Under the pieces are notes generated by a model, which had not been told where the DNA came from, did not search any database, and worked only from the letters and a program-made list of their open reading frames with translations. A program made the position numbers and the translations under genes. From Georgenia satyanarayanai (lineage in GTDB: Bacteria; Actinomycetota; Actinomycetes; Actinomycetales; Actinomycetaceae), in assembly GCF_023715365.1 (NCBI RefSeq), contig NZ_JAMBNZ010000004.1:1-64000 (forward strand): a DNA stretch of 64,000 bases, written 5' to 3'. This document shows, piece by piece, positions 38,370 through 51,356 of the stretch (the first letter of the stretch is position 1; each line of letters opens with the position of its first letter).

Positions 38370-39670
38370 CAGACGTCCTCCACCCTGGTCACGGCCAGCA
38401 CGCGCTTGACCGACGGAATACGGGCGACGGCGTCCGCCGTCGCTGCCAGCGCGGCCTCGCTGGCGCGGTGCGTGACGACGACGAGCACGGCGGCGCCGTC
38501 GGCGGCGTGCGCCTGCTCCTGCGTCACGGTCTGGATCGACAGGCCCTTCTCGCCGAAGGTGCCCGCGATCTGGGCGAGCACGCCGGGCACGTCGGCAACC
38601 TCGAGGCGCAGCTGGAACTGCGTCGTCACCTCGTCGCCGCCGAGCAGCGGGAGGTCCGCGTAGCGCGACTCGGCCGGGCCGCGTCCGCCGGAGACGCGGT
38701 TGCGCCCGGCCGCGACGACGTCGCCGAGCACGGCGGACGCCGTCGGGGCCCCGCCGGCACCCTGCCCGTAGAACATGAGCCGGCCCGCGGCCTCGGTGTC
38801 GACGACGACGGCGTTGTAGGCGCCGTGGACCGCGGCCAGCGGGTGCTCGCGCGGCAGCAGCGCGGGGTGGACCCGCACCGAGATGCCCTCCCCGGCCGCG
38901 GTGGTGCGCCGCTCGGCGACGGCGAGCAGCTTGATGACGTGGTGGCCGCGGGTGGCGGCCTCGACGTCGCCGGCGGTGACGTAGCGGATCCCCTCGACGG
39001 GGACGTCGTCGATGCTCACCCGGGTGTGGAAGGCGAGGGAGGCGAGGATGGCGATCTTCGCGGCGGCGTCGTGGCCGTCGATGTCCGCGGTCGGGTCGGC
39101 CTCCGCGTAGCCGAGGGCCTGCGCGTCGGCGAGCGCCTCGCCGAAGCCGACGCCGCGGGAGGTCATCTCGTCGAGGATGAAGTTCGTCGTGCCGTTGACG
39201 ATGCCGACGACGCGCCGCACGTGGTCCCCGGCGAAGGACTCGCGCACCCCGCGCACCACGGGGACAGCACCGGCGACGGCGGCCTCGAAGTACAGGTCGA
39301 CCCCGCGCTCCTCGGCGGCCTCGTAGAGCTCGGGCCCATGGGCGGCGAGCAGGGCCTTGTTCGCGGTGACGACGCCCGCGCCGGCCGAGATCGCCTCGAG
39401 CACGAGGCTGCGGGCAGGTTCGATGCCGCCCATGAGCTCGATGACGAGGTCCGCGTCGCGGACGAGGCCCGTCGCGTCGGTGGTGAGCAGCCGGGTGTCG
39501 ACGACGTCGGCCCGGGGAACGGTGGTGTCCCGCACCGCGATGCCCACGACCTCGAGCCGGGCCCCGGTCCGCGCGGTGAGGTCGCCTGCCTGCTCCGTCA
39601 GCAGCCGCACCACCTCGGTCCCCACGGTCCCGCACCCGAGCACGGCGACGCGCAGCGCCCGCTCACTCAT
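38369..39670 (-). CDS. hom: homoserine dehydrogenase
   Basis: A 433-residue enzyme that reduces aspartate semialdehyde to homoserine. The NAD(P) loop is [11 protein letters not shown], the catalytic region contains TTNFILDEM and [19 protein letters not shown], and the last 80 residues form an ACT domain ([20 protein letters not shown]) expected to bind threonine for feedback inhibition. A GAGGAAGAGGAG ribosome site precedes the ATG; TATCCT at 39701-39706 (minus strand) may be its -10. Confidence 0.96.
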   Translation of the reverse strand: MSERALRVAVLGCGTVGTEVVRLLTEQAGDLTARTGARLEVVGIAVRDTTVPRADVVDTRLLTTDATGLVRDADLVIELMGGIEPARSLVLEAISAGAGVVTANKALLAAHGPELYEAAEERGVDLYFEAAVAGAVPVVRGVRESFAGDHVRRVVGIVNGTTNFILDEMTSRGVGFGEALADAQALGYAEADPTADIDGHDAAAKIAILASLAFHTRVSIDDVPVEGIRYVTAGDVEAATRGHHVIKLLAVAERRTTAAGEGISVRVHPALLPREHPLAAVHGAYNAVVVDTEAAGRLMFYGQGAGGAPTASAVLGDVVAAGRNRVSGGRGPAESRYADLPLLGGDEVTTQFQLRLEVADVPGVLAQIAGTFGEKGLSIQTVTQEQAHAADGAAVLVVVTHRASEAALAATADAVARIPSVKRVLAVTRVEDV

Positions 39671-39761
39671 CGACAACTCCTCTTCCTCGGTGCCGCGGTC
39701 AGGATAGGGGTGCCCGCCCGGTGCCGGTGACGGGGTCCAGTCCTCGGCGTCGGCCGTCGCG

Positions 39762-40304
39762 TCAGTCGCCGACCACCCAGGCGGACGGCGCCGCGCCCTG
39801 GGAGCACTGCTGCGGGACTCCCTCGACGTCCGCGAGCGGGACGGCGGTGGCATCCAGCGTCAGCGCCTGGCCGAGCTCGGTCTCGGTGCCGTCCACGCTC
39901 ACCCGAGGAGGTGCCTGGAGGAGCTCGGCGTCGGCGGCGAAGAGCAGCAGCTCCGGCTGCCCGCCCGGCTGGAGAGCGAGGCAGCCGCCAGGGCCCGAGA
40001 TGAGCTTGCCCTCGAGGGGCGCCGCGTCGCCCGGGGCCTCGCCCTCCGTCACGGTCAGCAGGATGATCCCCCGGCCCTCAGCGGTCACCGTCAGTCCGTG
40101 CGCGGCGGGCTCGTCCTCGGTCGCCTCGTCGGCGGAGGCCTCCTCGGTGGTGGGGGCCTCGGCAGTGGCCGCCGTGGCGTCCTCGGTGGTGGCGGGCTCG
40201 TCCGCCGGCTCCTCCTCGCCACCGCAGGCTCCCAGGGCGAGTGCCAGCGCCACTGCCGCCGAGGCGGCGCTGGCGCGGTGAAGGGCGGTGGTCGGACGTG
40301 TCAC
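39762..40304 (-). CDS. secreted lipoprotein of unknown function
   Basis: A 180-residue lipoprotein from a GTG at 40304. The signal peptide ends in LALGACGG (Cys27), followed by a Glu/Ala/Thr-rich linker of about 45 residues. The mature domain of about 110 residues has two Cys. I do not recognise the family. It sits alone between hom and the glyoxylate genes. Confidence 0.7.
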   Translation of the reverse strand: MTRPTTALHRASAASAAVALALALGACGGEEEPADEPATTEDATAATAEAPTTEEASADEATEDEPAAHGLTVTAEGRGIILLTVTEGEAPGDAAPLEGKLISGPGGCLALQPGGQPELLLFAADAELLQAPPRVSVDGTETELGQALTLDATAVPLADVEGVPQQCSQGAAPSAWVVGD

Positions 40305-40459
40305 GGTGATGGCTCCCGGGGTCGTGGCGCAGGACCGGACCGGTGCCACGCTCGGGGACGACTGTACGGGCGGCCGGCGGGCGCACCGAGCGTGCGGAGC
40401 GCCCGCTGGCGCCGGCGGAACGCGCACCATTGCGCGCGCTCCGGGCGGTGGGACCCCGC

Positions 40460-42049
<1,590 letters not shown>

Positions 42050-42084
42050 GGCGGTTCTCCTTGTCTCGTGTCTTCTCGGTCGGT

Positions 42085-42558
42085 TCAGGCGCTCAGCTGG
42101 TCGCGCAGGGCCGCGACGTGTCCGTGGGCCTCGACGTCGTACTGCGCGCTGCGCACGGTGGCGTCGGTGCCGATGACGAAGGTGCAGCGGTGCACCCCGT
42201 CGAAGGTCCGCTCCCCGACCGTCTTCGGACCCCACGTGCCGTAGGCGTCCGAGACGGCGTGGTCGGCGTCCGAGAGCAGCGGGAAGGTGAGGCGCTCGGC
42301 CTCGACGAAGGCCTGGATGTCCTCCGGCGGGTCGGCGGAGATGCCGACGACGGCGTAGCCGGCCGCGGCGAGCGAGCCCAGGTTGTCCCGGAAGTCGCAG
42401 GCCTCGGTCGTGCAGCCCGGCGTGCCGGCCTTCGGGTAGAAGTACACGACGGCGCCGCGCTCGGCGCCGGCGAGGACCTCGCTGAGGGTCACGGGAGACC
42501 CGTCGGCGGCGGGCAGGGTGAAGTCGGGCGCAGAATCGCCCGCGGTGAGTCGTGGCAT
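42085..42558 (-). CDS. bcp: thioredoxin-dependent peroxiredoxin, BCP/PrxQ type
   Basis: A 157-residue peroxiredoxin that reduces hydrogen peroxide and organic peroxides. The peroxidatic Cys is in [17 protein letters not shown] and the resolving Cys lies five residues after it, as in PrxQ. It is promoter-proximal to aceB, and the candidate urate-regulon operator lies 23 bases upstream. Co-expression with uricase, which releases H2O2, would make biological sense. Confidence 0.93.
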   Translation of the reverse strand: MPRLTAGDSAPDFTLPAADGSPVTLSEVLAGAERGAVVYFYPKAGTPGCTTEACDFRDNLGSLAAAGYAVVGISADPPEDIQAFVEAERLTFPLLSDADHAVSDAYGTWGPKTVGERTFDGVHRCTFVIGTDATVRSAQYDVEAHGHVAALRDQLSA

Positions 42559-42580
42559 GGCACCTTTCCTTTCGTTGTAC

Positions 42581-42594
42581 GGAAGTGTAGTTCC
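42581..42594. promoter_or_regulatory. candidate urate-regulon operator, site A
   Basis: GGAAGTGTAGTTCC, an inverted repeat between the divergent bcp-aceB operon and allE. It covers a TACACT hexamer (minus strand, 42584-42589) that could be the bcp -10. It matches sites at 50016-50029 and 56508-56521. Confidence 0.55.
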
Positions 42595-42685
42595 ACTGTA
42601 CGGTTTATGCCATCGCCCCCGGGACACTTCCGTGCGACCATCACGGGGACGTCGCCGTCCTCCGTCACCAGAGAAGGAGCCAGTC

Positions 42686-43528
42686 ATGGCTGAGCGCACC
42701 TACTGGGCCACCCACGGTGGCCACCCGCCCCAGACCGATCTCCTCACGGACCGGGCGATGTTCCGCGAGGCGTACGCCGTCATCCCCCGGGGCACCCAGC
42801 GGGACATCGTCACCTCGAACCTGCCGCTGTGGGAGGGCACCCGCCTGTGGGTGCTCGCCCGGCCGCTCACCGGCTTCGCGGAGACCTTCTCGCAGTACCT
42901 CATGGAGGTGTCGCCGGGCGGGGGCTCCGACAGCCCCGAGGACGATCCCGGCGCCGAGGCCGTCCTGTTCGTCATGGAGGGCGAGCTCACGCTGACCGTG
43001 CGCGGGGACGAGCACCACGCGATGGCGCCGGGCGGCTACGCCTTCCTCGCCCCCGGCGAGCAGTGGACGGTCCGCAACCACGCCGCGGAGCCGGTGCGCT
43101 TCATGTGGATCCGCAAGGCGTACCAGCGGGTAGAAGGTGTGGACGTGCCCGAGTCCTTCGTGACCAACGAGCAGGACGTCGCCCCCACGCCGATGCCCGA
43201 CACCGACGGGAAGTGGGCGACCACCCGTTTCGTCGACCCGAACGACGTGCGGCACGACATGCACGTGACGATCGTGACCTTCCAGCCCGGTGGCCTCATC
43301 CCGTTCGCCGAGACCCACGTGATGGAGCACGGGCTGTACGTCCTGGAGGGGCAGGCGGTGTACCGGCTCAACGAGGACTGGGTCGAGGTGCAGGCCGGTG
43401 ACTTCATGTGGTTGCGCGCCTTCTGCCCCCAGGCCTGCTACGCCGGGGGGCCGAGGCCGTTCCGGTACCTGCTGTACAAGGACGTCAACCGTCATGTCCG
43501 CCTGGGCCTCGGCGGCATGCACCGCTGA
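42686..43528 (+). CDS. allE: (S)-ureidoglycine aminohydrolase
   Basis: A 280-residue bicupin enzyme that converts (S)-ureidoglycine to (S)-ureidoglycolate and ammonia, a Mn2+-dependent step after allantoate. Two cupin barrels are seen: one around residues 75-145 with AVLFVMEGELTLTV and GGYAFLAPGEQW, and one around 190-265 with HDMHVTIVTFQPGG, ETHVMEHGLYVLEGQ and GDFMWLRAFCPQ. The latter holds the metal ligands. The ATG has a GAAGGAG site. It is convergent with allB. Confidence 0.92.
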   Translation: MAERTYWATHGGHPPQTDLLTDRAMFREAYAVIPRGTQRDIVTSNLPLWEGTRLWVLARPLTGFAETFSQYLMEVSPGGGSDSPEDDPGAEAVLFVMEGELTLTVRGDEHHAMAPGGYAFLAPGEQWTVRNHAAEPVRFMWIRKAYQRVEGVDVPESFVTNEQDVAPTPMPDTDGKWATTRFVDPNDVRHDMHVTIVTFQPGGLIPFAETHVMEHGLYVLEGQAVYRLNEDWVEVQAGDFMWLRAFCPQACYAGGPRPFRYLLYKDVNRHVRLGLGGMHR

Positions 43529-43550
43529 GGCCCAGGCGTCGCAGCTCCGC

Positions 43551-45200
43551 TCAGGCCTCACCGCGGCGGATGAGTCGGCCGTGCGGCGTCCGGAAGTCGA
43601 CCTCGGTGCCGCGCACGAAGGTCTGGCGCACCACTCCGGACAGCGCCCTGCCCTCGTAGGGGGTGATGGGGTTGCGGTGGTGGAGCCGGCGGGCCTCGAC
43701 GACGAACGTGTCGTCGGGGGCGAAGACGACCAGGTCCGCGTCGAAGCCGAGGGCGACCCTGCCCTTGCGGGTCATGCCCGCCCGTGCGGCCGGCCGGGCC
43801 GACATCCACTCCACGACCTGCTCCAGGCCGATGCCTCGGCGCCGGGCCTCGCTCCACACGACCGCCAGACCGAGCTGCACGGAGGAGATGCCTCCCCAGG
43901 CGACGCCGAAGTCCCCGCCCGCGAGGTCCTTGAGGTCGAGGGTGGAGGGTGAGTGGTCGCTCGCGATGTAGTCGATCGTCCCGTCGAGCAGGCCCTCCCA
44001 GAGCAGCTCCCGGTTGTCGACCTCACGGATCGGCGGGCAGCACTTGTAGGCGGTGGCGCCGTTCGGGATCTCCTCGGCCAGCAGCGTGAGGTAGTGCGGG
44101 CACGTCTCGGCCGTGATGTCGACGCCATCACGCTTGGCGGTCCGGATCATCGGCAGCGCGTCGGAGGAGGACAGGTGCAGGACGTGGGCGCGTGCCCCGG
44201 TCCACCGGGTGCGCTCGATGACCTCCGCGATCGCCAGGTTCTCCGCGCCCCGCGGGCGGGAGTCGAGGAAGCGCCGGTAGTGGTCGCCCTCGGCGTGGGG
44301 CGCCCGGTCGATGGCCCGGGAGTCCTCAGCGTGGACGATCATCATGGCGTCGAAGCCGGTGAGCTCCTTGAGGTACTCCTCGAGCTCGTCCGGCTCCAGG
44401 TGGGGGAACTCGTCGACGCCCGAGTGCAGGAGGAAGCACTTGAAGCCGAAGACACCCTCGTCGTGGAGCTCGCGCAGGTGGGACTTGCTGCCGGGGATGG
44501 CGCCGCCCCAGAAGCCGACGTCGACGAACGCCTGCGGCGCGGCAACGAGCCGCTTGTACTCCAGTGCCGGTGCGTTGACGGTCGAGGGGATCGAGTTGAG
44601 CGGCATGTCCAGGATGGTGGTGACGCCGCCGGCGGCCGCCGCGCGGGTGGCGCTGGCGAAGCCTTCCCACTCCGTGCGGCCGGGCTCGTTGACGTGGACG
44701 TGGGCGTCGACAAGACCGCTGATCAGCGTCTCGTCATCGCTCAGCTCGACGACGCGTTCCCCCTCCAGGCCCGAGCCCAGCGGCTCGATCGCGGCGATCC
44801 GGCCGTCCACCACCCCGACCTCGCGGGGCTGGAAACCGGCGCCGCACTGGACCCGCTGCCCGCGGACCACGAGGTCGAAGCGGCTCCCGTCGCGGGGACG
44901 TCCGGGAACCGCCCCGGTGACCGTGCCCTCACTGTCCTCCAGACCGTGCCGGCGGCGGAAGTCCCGGATCTGGACGCGGACACGCTCGGGGTCGTTGACG
45001 TCGTCGCTGACCGCCTGCTGACGGGCCTCCTCCGCCTCGGACGCCACAGCTCCCGGTCCGGGCTTGGTCACCGAGGAGGCCGCGTTGTCGCGGGCGAGCT
45101 CGCTCGGGGACACGGCAGCGTCCGCGCCGCGGGACGCCCGCTCGCCGGCCTCCTCGCGGCCGGCCGTCTCGTCCGTGTCCGGCTGCTCGTTGTCACTCAT
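43551..45200 (-). CDS. allB: allantoinase with an N-terminal extension
   Basis: A 549-residue cyclic amidohydrolase that opens allantoin to allantoate. The catalytic core starts near residue 106 (SRFDLVVRGQRV). Metal ligands are in DAHVHVNEPG (His167, His169), the carboxylated-Lys segment GFKCFLLHSG, and HAEDSRA, HLSSSDAL and ASDHSPS. The usual length is about 450 residues, so roughly 100 residues at the N-terminus are extra; they are acidic, Ala/Glu-rich and look disordered. The ATG at 45200 is preceded by GAGGAGATCC, a good ribosome site, which supports the extension. It ends the glyoxylate operon. Confidence 0.92.
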   Translation of the reverse strand: MSDNEQPDTDETAGREEAGERASRGADAAVSPSELARDNAASSVTKPGPGAVASEAEEARQQAVSDDVNDPERVRVQIRDFRRRHGLEDSEGTVTGAVPGRPRDGSRFDLVVRGQRVQCGAGFQPREVGVVDGRIAAIEPLGSGLEGERVVELSDDETLISGLVDAHVHVNEPGRTEWEGFASATRAAAAGGVTTILDMPLNSIPSTVNAPALEYKRLVAAPQAFVDVGFWGGAIPGSKSHLRELHDEGVFGFKCFLLHSGVDEFPHLEPDELEEYLKELTGFDAMMIVHAEDSRAIDRAPHAEGDHYRRFLDSRPRGAENLAIAEVIERTRWTGARAHVLHLSSSDALPMIRTAKRDGVDITAETCPHYLTLLAEEIPNGATAYKCCPPIREVDNRELLWEGLLDGTIDYIASDHSPSTLDLKDLAGGDFGVAWGGISSVQLGLAVVWSEARRRGIGLEQVVEWMSARPAARAGMTRKGRVALGFDADLVVFAPDDTFVVEARRLHHRNPITPYEGRALSGVVRQTFVRGTEVDFRTPHGRLIRRGEA

Positions 45201-45306
45201 CTGGGATCTCCTCGGAAGACGGTTCATGCCGTGCCGTCCGGGCTCGCCGGCGCAGCGCGCCCACGCCGCTCACCACAGGTCGTCGTGGGCCGCGCGGGGT
45301 CGGCGG

Positions 45307-46455
45307 TCAGGGGATGTGCGGGGTGGTGGAGCCGAGCCGGTCACCGGCCACCCGTGCGGCGAGGTGCTCGAGGAGCGGGCCCGCCTCGGCGATGCAGCGG
45401 GCGACGTCGGGCTCGATGTCCGTGAGTGCGTAGACGCCGACGAGACCGGCCGCGGCGGCCCGCTCGGGCGGGAGCGTGGTGCGGCCGCACACGGCGACCG
45501 CCGGTACCGACGCCGCCGCGGCGGCCGCGGCGACCCCCACCGGGGTCTTGCCGTGCAGCGACTGCTCGTCCAGGCTCCCCTCGCCGGTGATCACCAGGTC
45601 CGCGCCGGCAAGCCGCTCGTGAAAACCGGTGAGCTCCAGGACCTCCTCGACGCCGGCGCGTCGCACCGCGCCGAGGAGCAGGCACGCGTAGCCCACTCCC
45701 CCGGCAGCGCCCGCTCCCGGCTGCTCGGCGAGTGCGCGCGCTCCCCCCACACCAGCCGTCTCCAGGGCGGTGACCCACGTGGCGAGTCCCCCCTCGAGCT
45801 CGGCGACGGCCCGGGGGTCGGCGCCCTTCTGCGGTCCGTAGACCGCCGCGGCGCCGACGGGACCCAGGAGCGGGTTGTCGACGTCGCTGGCGAGCACGAT
45901 CCGCGCGTCGACGAGCCGCGGGTGCAGGCCGGACAGGTCGATGGAGACAAGGTCGCCCAGCGCCCCGCCACCGTCGGGCAGACCGCCGGCCGGACCGGTG
46001 AGCCGTGCGCCGAGGGCGGCCAGCATCCCGGCACCACCGTCGGTGCTCGCCGACCCGCCCACGCCGATGACGACGGTGGCCGCACCGTCGTCGAGCGCGT
46101 GGACGAGGAGCTCACCGAGCCCGCGGGAGGTGGCGCTGCGCGCCGTCGTCGTGTCCGGGTCGACCATCTCCAGGCCGGAGACGGCCGCCATCTCAAGGAC
46201 GGCCGTCGTCCCCCGGCGCGCGTACCGGGTGGCGACGGGTGCGCCGAGCGGCCCGGTCGCACTCAGCGTGACCGCGTCGTACCCGGCTGCGAGCGCCGCC
46301 TCGACGGTGCCCTCGCCCCCGTCGGCCACGGGCAGCTCGTCCACGGCGATGCCGGGTACGGCCGCCCGCAGGCCCGCCGCGAGGTGCGCGGCGACCTGGG
46401 CGGCGCTGAGGGAACCCTTGAACTTGTCGGGGGCGAGGAGCACGCGCGGAGCCAT
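45307..46455 (-). CDS. glxK: glycerate kinase
   Basis: A 382-residue kinase of the GlxK/GarK family that phosphorylates D-glycerate, giving 2- or 3-phosphoglycerate. Signature segments are LLAPDKFKGSLSAAQVA, ELPVADGGEGTVEAAL and the glycine-rich VIGVGGSASTDGGAGMLAALG. It completes glyoxylate conversion to a glycolytic intermediate. It begins one base after the gcl stop. Confidence 0.94.
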   Translation of the reverse strand: MAPRVLLAPDKFKGSLSAAQVAAHLAAGLRAAVPGIAVDELPVADGGEGTVEAALAAGYDAVTLSATGPLGAPVATRYARRGTTAVLEMAAVSGLEMVDPDTTTARSATSRGLGELLVHALDDGAATVVIGVGGSASTDGGAGMLAALGARLTGPAGGLPDGGGALGDLVSIDLSGLHPRLVDARIVLASDVDNPLLGPVGAAAVYGPQKGADPRAVAELEGGLATWVTALETAGVGGARALAEQPGAGAAGGVGYACLLLGAVRRAGVEEVLELTGFHERLAGADLVITGEGSLDEQSLHGKTPVGVAAAAAAASVPAVAVCGRTTLPPERAAAAGLVGVYALTDIEPDVARCIAEAGPLLEHLAARVAGDRLGSTTPHIP

Positions 46456-46456
46456 G

Positions 46457-48232
<1,776 letters not shown>

Positions 48233-48255
48233 CAAAGTCTCCTTGTCGGGGTGGG

Positions 48256-49134
48256 TCACTCGCGCCCGGACAGGCGGGCGATCGTGTGGAAGAGGCCGGA
48301 GTGGTCGAGGGACCCCTCACCGGCAGCGCGTGCGGAGGCCATGAGCTGGGCGACGAGGGCGCCGACCGGCGCGATGACGCCCTGCTCGCGGGCAGCGGTG
48401 GTGAAGATGCCCAGGTCCTTGTGGTGCAGGTCGATCCGGAAACCGGGGTCGAACTCGCGGGCGAGCATCTTGGCGGCCTTCTGGTTGAGCACCGCAGAGC
48501 CGGCCAGTCCCCCACCGAGCACCTCGATGGCGGCACGGGTGTCGACCCCGTAGGCCTCGAGGAAGACGACCGCCTCGGCGAGGAGGGCGATGTGGCCCGC
48601 GACGATGAGCTGGTTGGCCGCCTTGACGGTCTGCCCGGAACCGCTCGGACCGACGTGAACAACCGTCTTGCCGACCGCGTCGAACAGCTCGCGGGCGGAG
48701 GCGAAGTCCTCGGCGGTCCCGCCGACCATGATCGACAGTGCGGCGTTCTTCGCGCCGGCCTCGCCACCGGAAACGGGGGCGTCGAGGTAGCGGAAGCCAC
48801 GCTCGGTGGCCTCGCGGGCGAGGTCGACCGTGACGTCGGGGCGGATCGAGGAGAAGTCGACGACGAGCGTGCCCGGTCGGGCGCTGGCGAGGACGCCGGC
48901 GTCGGAGGTGAGGACCTCGGCGACGTCCGGCGAGTCGGGGACCATGATGGCCACGACGTCGGCGTCACGGACGGCCTCGGCCACGGATGCCGCCGCGCGT
49001 CCGCCCGCGGCGACGAGCGGCTCGGCCTTGTCGGGGGTGCGGTTGTACCCGACGACGTCGTGGCCGGCGTGCTGCAGGTGCACGGCCATGGGGCTGCCCA
49101 TGATGCCGAGACCGATGAAGGCGATGGTGCTCAT
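48256..49134 (-). CDS. glxR: tartronate-semialdehyde reductase
   Basis: A 292-residue beta-hydroxyacid dehydrogenase that reduces tartronate semialdehyde to D-glycerate. The NAD(P) loop is [15 protein letters not shown]. The substrate site is [19 protein letters not shown], and the catalytic Lys is in [17 protein letters not shown]. It lies 23 bases upstream of gcl. Confidence 0.93.
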   Translation of the reverse strand: MSTIAFIGLGIMGSPMAVHLQHAGHDVVGYNRTPDKAEPLVAAGGRAAASVAEAVRDADVVAIMVPDSPDVAEVLTSDAGVLASARPGTLVVDFSSIRPDVTVDLAREATERGFRYLDAPVSGGEAGAKNAALSIMVGGTAEDFASARELFDAVGKTVVHVGPSGSGQTVKAANQLIVAGHIALLAEAVVFLEAYGVDTRAAIEVLGGGLAGSAVLNQKAAKMLAREFDPGFRIDLHHKDLGIFTTAAREQGVIAPVGALVAQLMASARAAGEGSLDHSGLFHTIARLSGRE

Positions 49135-49164
49135 TGGACTCCCTGTCCGTGAGGTGGTGTGCGG

Positions 49165-49995
49165 TCAGTGGCTGCTGCGCTGCTCGCGCGGCAGCCAGGC
49201 GAAGGGGTCGGTGTCCGCGGACTTGTACTCCAGCCCCACGGGTCCGGCGTAGCCGGCGGCGCGGAGGTCGGCGACCCAGCGCTCGATCGGCAGCTCGCCG
49301 CTGCCCGGCGCGCCGCGGCCGGGGGCGTCGGCGACCTGGACGTGGGCGACCCGTGCGGCATACGCGGCCAGCTCGGCGTCGACGTCGGCGCCGTTGACCG
49401 CGAGGTGGTAGACGTCGAAGAGCAGGCCGAGGTTCGTCGCGCCGTGCTCCTCACCGACCCGGTCCAGCACGGCGATGACGTCGGCGCTGGTCCGCAGCGG
49501 GTAGGCGGGGGCACCGGACACCGGCTCGAGGAGGACGGTGCCACCCACGCGCTCGACCGCCCGCGCGGCCAGGGCGAGGTTCTCGGCACCGAGGGCGTCC
49601 TGCGCCGCGGGGTCGGCACCCTCGACGCGGTTGCCGTACAGGGCGTTGAACGAGCGGCAGCCCGTCCGCTCCCCGATCCGGGCGACGACGTCGAGGTTGT
49701 CCCGCAGCTCGGCGGACCGCGCGGGCCAGGAGACGAGGCCGCGGTCGCCACCGGGCATGTCGCCGGCGGCGAAGTTGAGCCCGGTGAGCTGCACGTCGGC
49801 GTCGCGGAGTGTCGCGACGAAGGCGTCAACCTCGTCGTCCGCGGGCGTCGCGTTGGCAAAGGGCCACCACAGCTCCACGCCGGCGAAGCCGGCGGCCCGC
49901 GCGGCAGCCGGACGCTCGGCCAGCGGAAGCTCGGTGAGCAGGATGGAGCAGTTGACGGTGTAGGGGATCTCCGGCGACTGCGCGTTCTCGGTCAC
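49165..49995 (-). CDS. hyi: hydroxypyruvate isomerase
   Basis: A 276-residue TIM-barrel isomerase of the Hyi family that interconverts hydroxypyruvate and tartronate semialdehyde. It has VNCSILLTELPLAERPAAAR, FAGVELWWPF, the acidic metal ligand in VLLEPVSG and LLFDVYHL. I choose the GTG at 49995: an ATG at 50043 would put the start inside the candidate promoter and operator. It is the first gene of the hyi-glxR-gcl-glxK-allB operon. Confidence 0.9.
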   Translation of the reverse strand: MTENAQSPEIPYTVNCSILLTELPLAERPAAARAAGFAGVELWWPFANATPADDEVDAFVATLRDADVQLTGLNFAAGDMPGGDRGLVSWPARSAELRDNLDVVARIGERTGCRSFNALYGNRVEGADPAAQDALGAENLALAARAVERVGGTVLLEPVSGAPAYPLRTSADVIAVLDRVGEEHGATNLGLLFDVYHLAVNGADVDAELAAYAARVAHVQVADAPGRGAPGSGELPIERWVADLRAAGYAGPVGLEYKSADTDPFAWLPREQRSSH

Positions 49996-50015
49996 GGCTC
50001 TCTCTTTCGCTACGT

Positions 50016-50029
50016 GGAAGGCGACTTTC
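50016..50029. promoter_or_regulatory. candidate urate-regulon operator, site B
   Basis: GGAAGGCGACTTTC, an inverted repeat with one mismatch between arms, 20 bases before hyi. TATAGA (minus strand, 50030-50035) directly upstream is a good -10, so the operator would cover the transcription start, a repressor position. Confidence 0.55.
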
Positions 50030-50093
50030 TCTATACGAAACACTAGTGCGGCGTGGGACCCCGGTCAAGGGCTACCGCGAGGGCTGCTGCCCC

Positions 50094-51356
50094 TCACGCC
50101 CGCGCAGCGCCGTGATGCGTGGCGCCCAGGATCCGGCCGGGGTCCGTGCCCGCCCGGTCGAGAACCTCCTGGGCGTCCAGAGCGCCGCAGTCCACGCCCC
50201 GCCGGAGGAACCAGGCCAGGGCCCGGGCAGTGGCCGGCTCGTCCATGACCGCCCCCTTCTCCCCGTGGGTGTACGCCCTCAGCCGCGCCGCGGCAGGTGC
50301 GAATCCCTCCAGGTAGAAGGCATAGGTCGCGGCGAACCTGCTGGGCAGGTGCCCGGGGTGCATGTCCCAGCCCTGGTAGTACCCACGCTCCAGCGAACGG
50401 CGCACCAGACGCCCGTGGTTGGCCCACGCCGCACGCACCTGGGCAGGCTCACCGACCGGGAGCACGTTGGTCGAGCCGTCCGAGAGCCGGACACCGGTAC
50501 CCGCCGCGGCGAGCTGCATGACCGCCTTGGCATGGTCGGCAGCCGGGTGGTCGAGCGTCTGGTAGGCAGCGGCGATGCCGAGAGACGCGGAGTAGTCGTA
50601 GGTGCCGTAGTGCAGCCCGCTCACGCGTCCGGCGCCGGCGTGGACGAGCGTGGCGACCGTGGCGACGCCCGTGGGGCCGAGGATCGCCTGCGGCGTCTCG
50701 ACCTGCACCTCGAACCTGAGCCGGCCGGACGGCAGGCCGGCGGCGTGCTCGAGCCGCTCGCAGACCATGACCATCGCCTCGACCTGCTCGCGCGTCGTCA
50801 CCTTCGGCAGCGTGAGGGTCAGGCCGTCGGGCAGCGCCCCGCCCGCCGCGAGCCTGCCGACGAACAGGTCCACGGTCCGCAGGCCACGGGCGCGGGTGTC
50901 GCGCTCGAAGCACTTGAAGCGGATCCCGAGGAAGGGGGTGGCAGTGCCGGACTCGAGCTCGGCGCGCAGACCGTCGACCACGGCGGCGACGACGCGGTCC
51001 TCGTCCTCGTCGCCCCGGTCGCCGTAGCCGTCCTCGAAGTCGACCCGCAGGTCCTCCACGGGCTCGCGCAGGAGCTTGTCCTCCACGCGTGCCGCGACGT
51101 CCGCGACCAGGTCCTCGCGCACCCCGACCGCGTCGAGCAGCGCGTCGGTGCCGCCGTTGGCGGCGAGCAGGTCACGCGCCGCCCGCCCCCACTCGGCCGC
51201 TACCCCCTCGCGGTAGAGGTCCGCGGGGACGTAGACCGTGTGGACGGGCTGGCGGCTGCCGTCGTCGCCCGGGTAGGCGGTGGCCAGGGTCTCGTCGGTC
51301 GCGGCGAGGTGGTCCTCGACCGCGGCCAGGGTGGCCTCGTCGAGGGAGCGCCTCAT
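50094..51356 (-). CDS. CitE/HpcH-like aldolase, DUF6986 type
   Basis: A 420-residue protein of the PEP/pyruvate-aldolase TIM-barrel superfamily. Relevant segments are DLRVDFEDGYG (acidic metal-site candidate), GIRFKCFE, LTLPKVTT, RFEVQVETPQAILGP and the C-terminal YYQGWDMHPGHLPSR. It recurs in actinobacterial purine-degradation clusters, but its substrate is not established. It is coupled by ATGA overlap to the malic enzyme gene. A carbon-carbon lyase or synthase acting on glyoxylate or a ureido acid is a reasonable guess, not a finding. Confidence 0.75.
   Translation of the reverse strand: MRRSLDEATLAAVEDHLAATDETLATAYPGDDGSRQPVHTVYVPADLYREGVAAEWGRAARDLLAANGGTDALLDAVGVREDLVADVAARVEDKLLREPVEDLRVDFEDGYGDRGDEDEDRVVAAVVDGLRAELESGTATPFLGIRFKCFERDTRARGLRTVDLFVGRLAAGGALPDGLTLTLPKVTTREQVEAMVMVCERLEHAAGLPSGRLRFEVQVETPQAILGPTGVATVATLVHAGAGRVSGLHYGTYDYSASLGIAAAYQTLDHPAADHAKAVMQLAAAGTGVRLSDGSTNVLPVGEPAQVRAAWANHGRLVRRSLERGYYQGWDMHPGHLPSRFAATYAFYLEGFAPAAARLRAYTHGEKGAVMDEPATARALAWFLRRGVDCGALDAQEVLDRAGTDPGRILGATHHGAARA

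Noticed and set aside
45201-45306. Fourth copy of the GGAAG operator before allB
   Set aside because: GGAAGACGGTTCAT has one good half-site but the second arm does not match, and no promoter is visible.
49996-50043. Longer Hyi start at ATG 50043
   Set aside because: It would place the coding start upstream of the candidate -10 and operator. The N-terminal 16 residues do not fit the family and the GTG at 49995 has a ribosome site.
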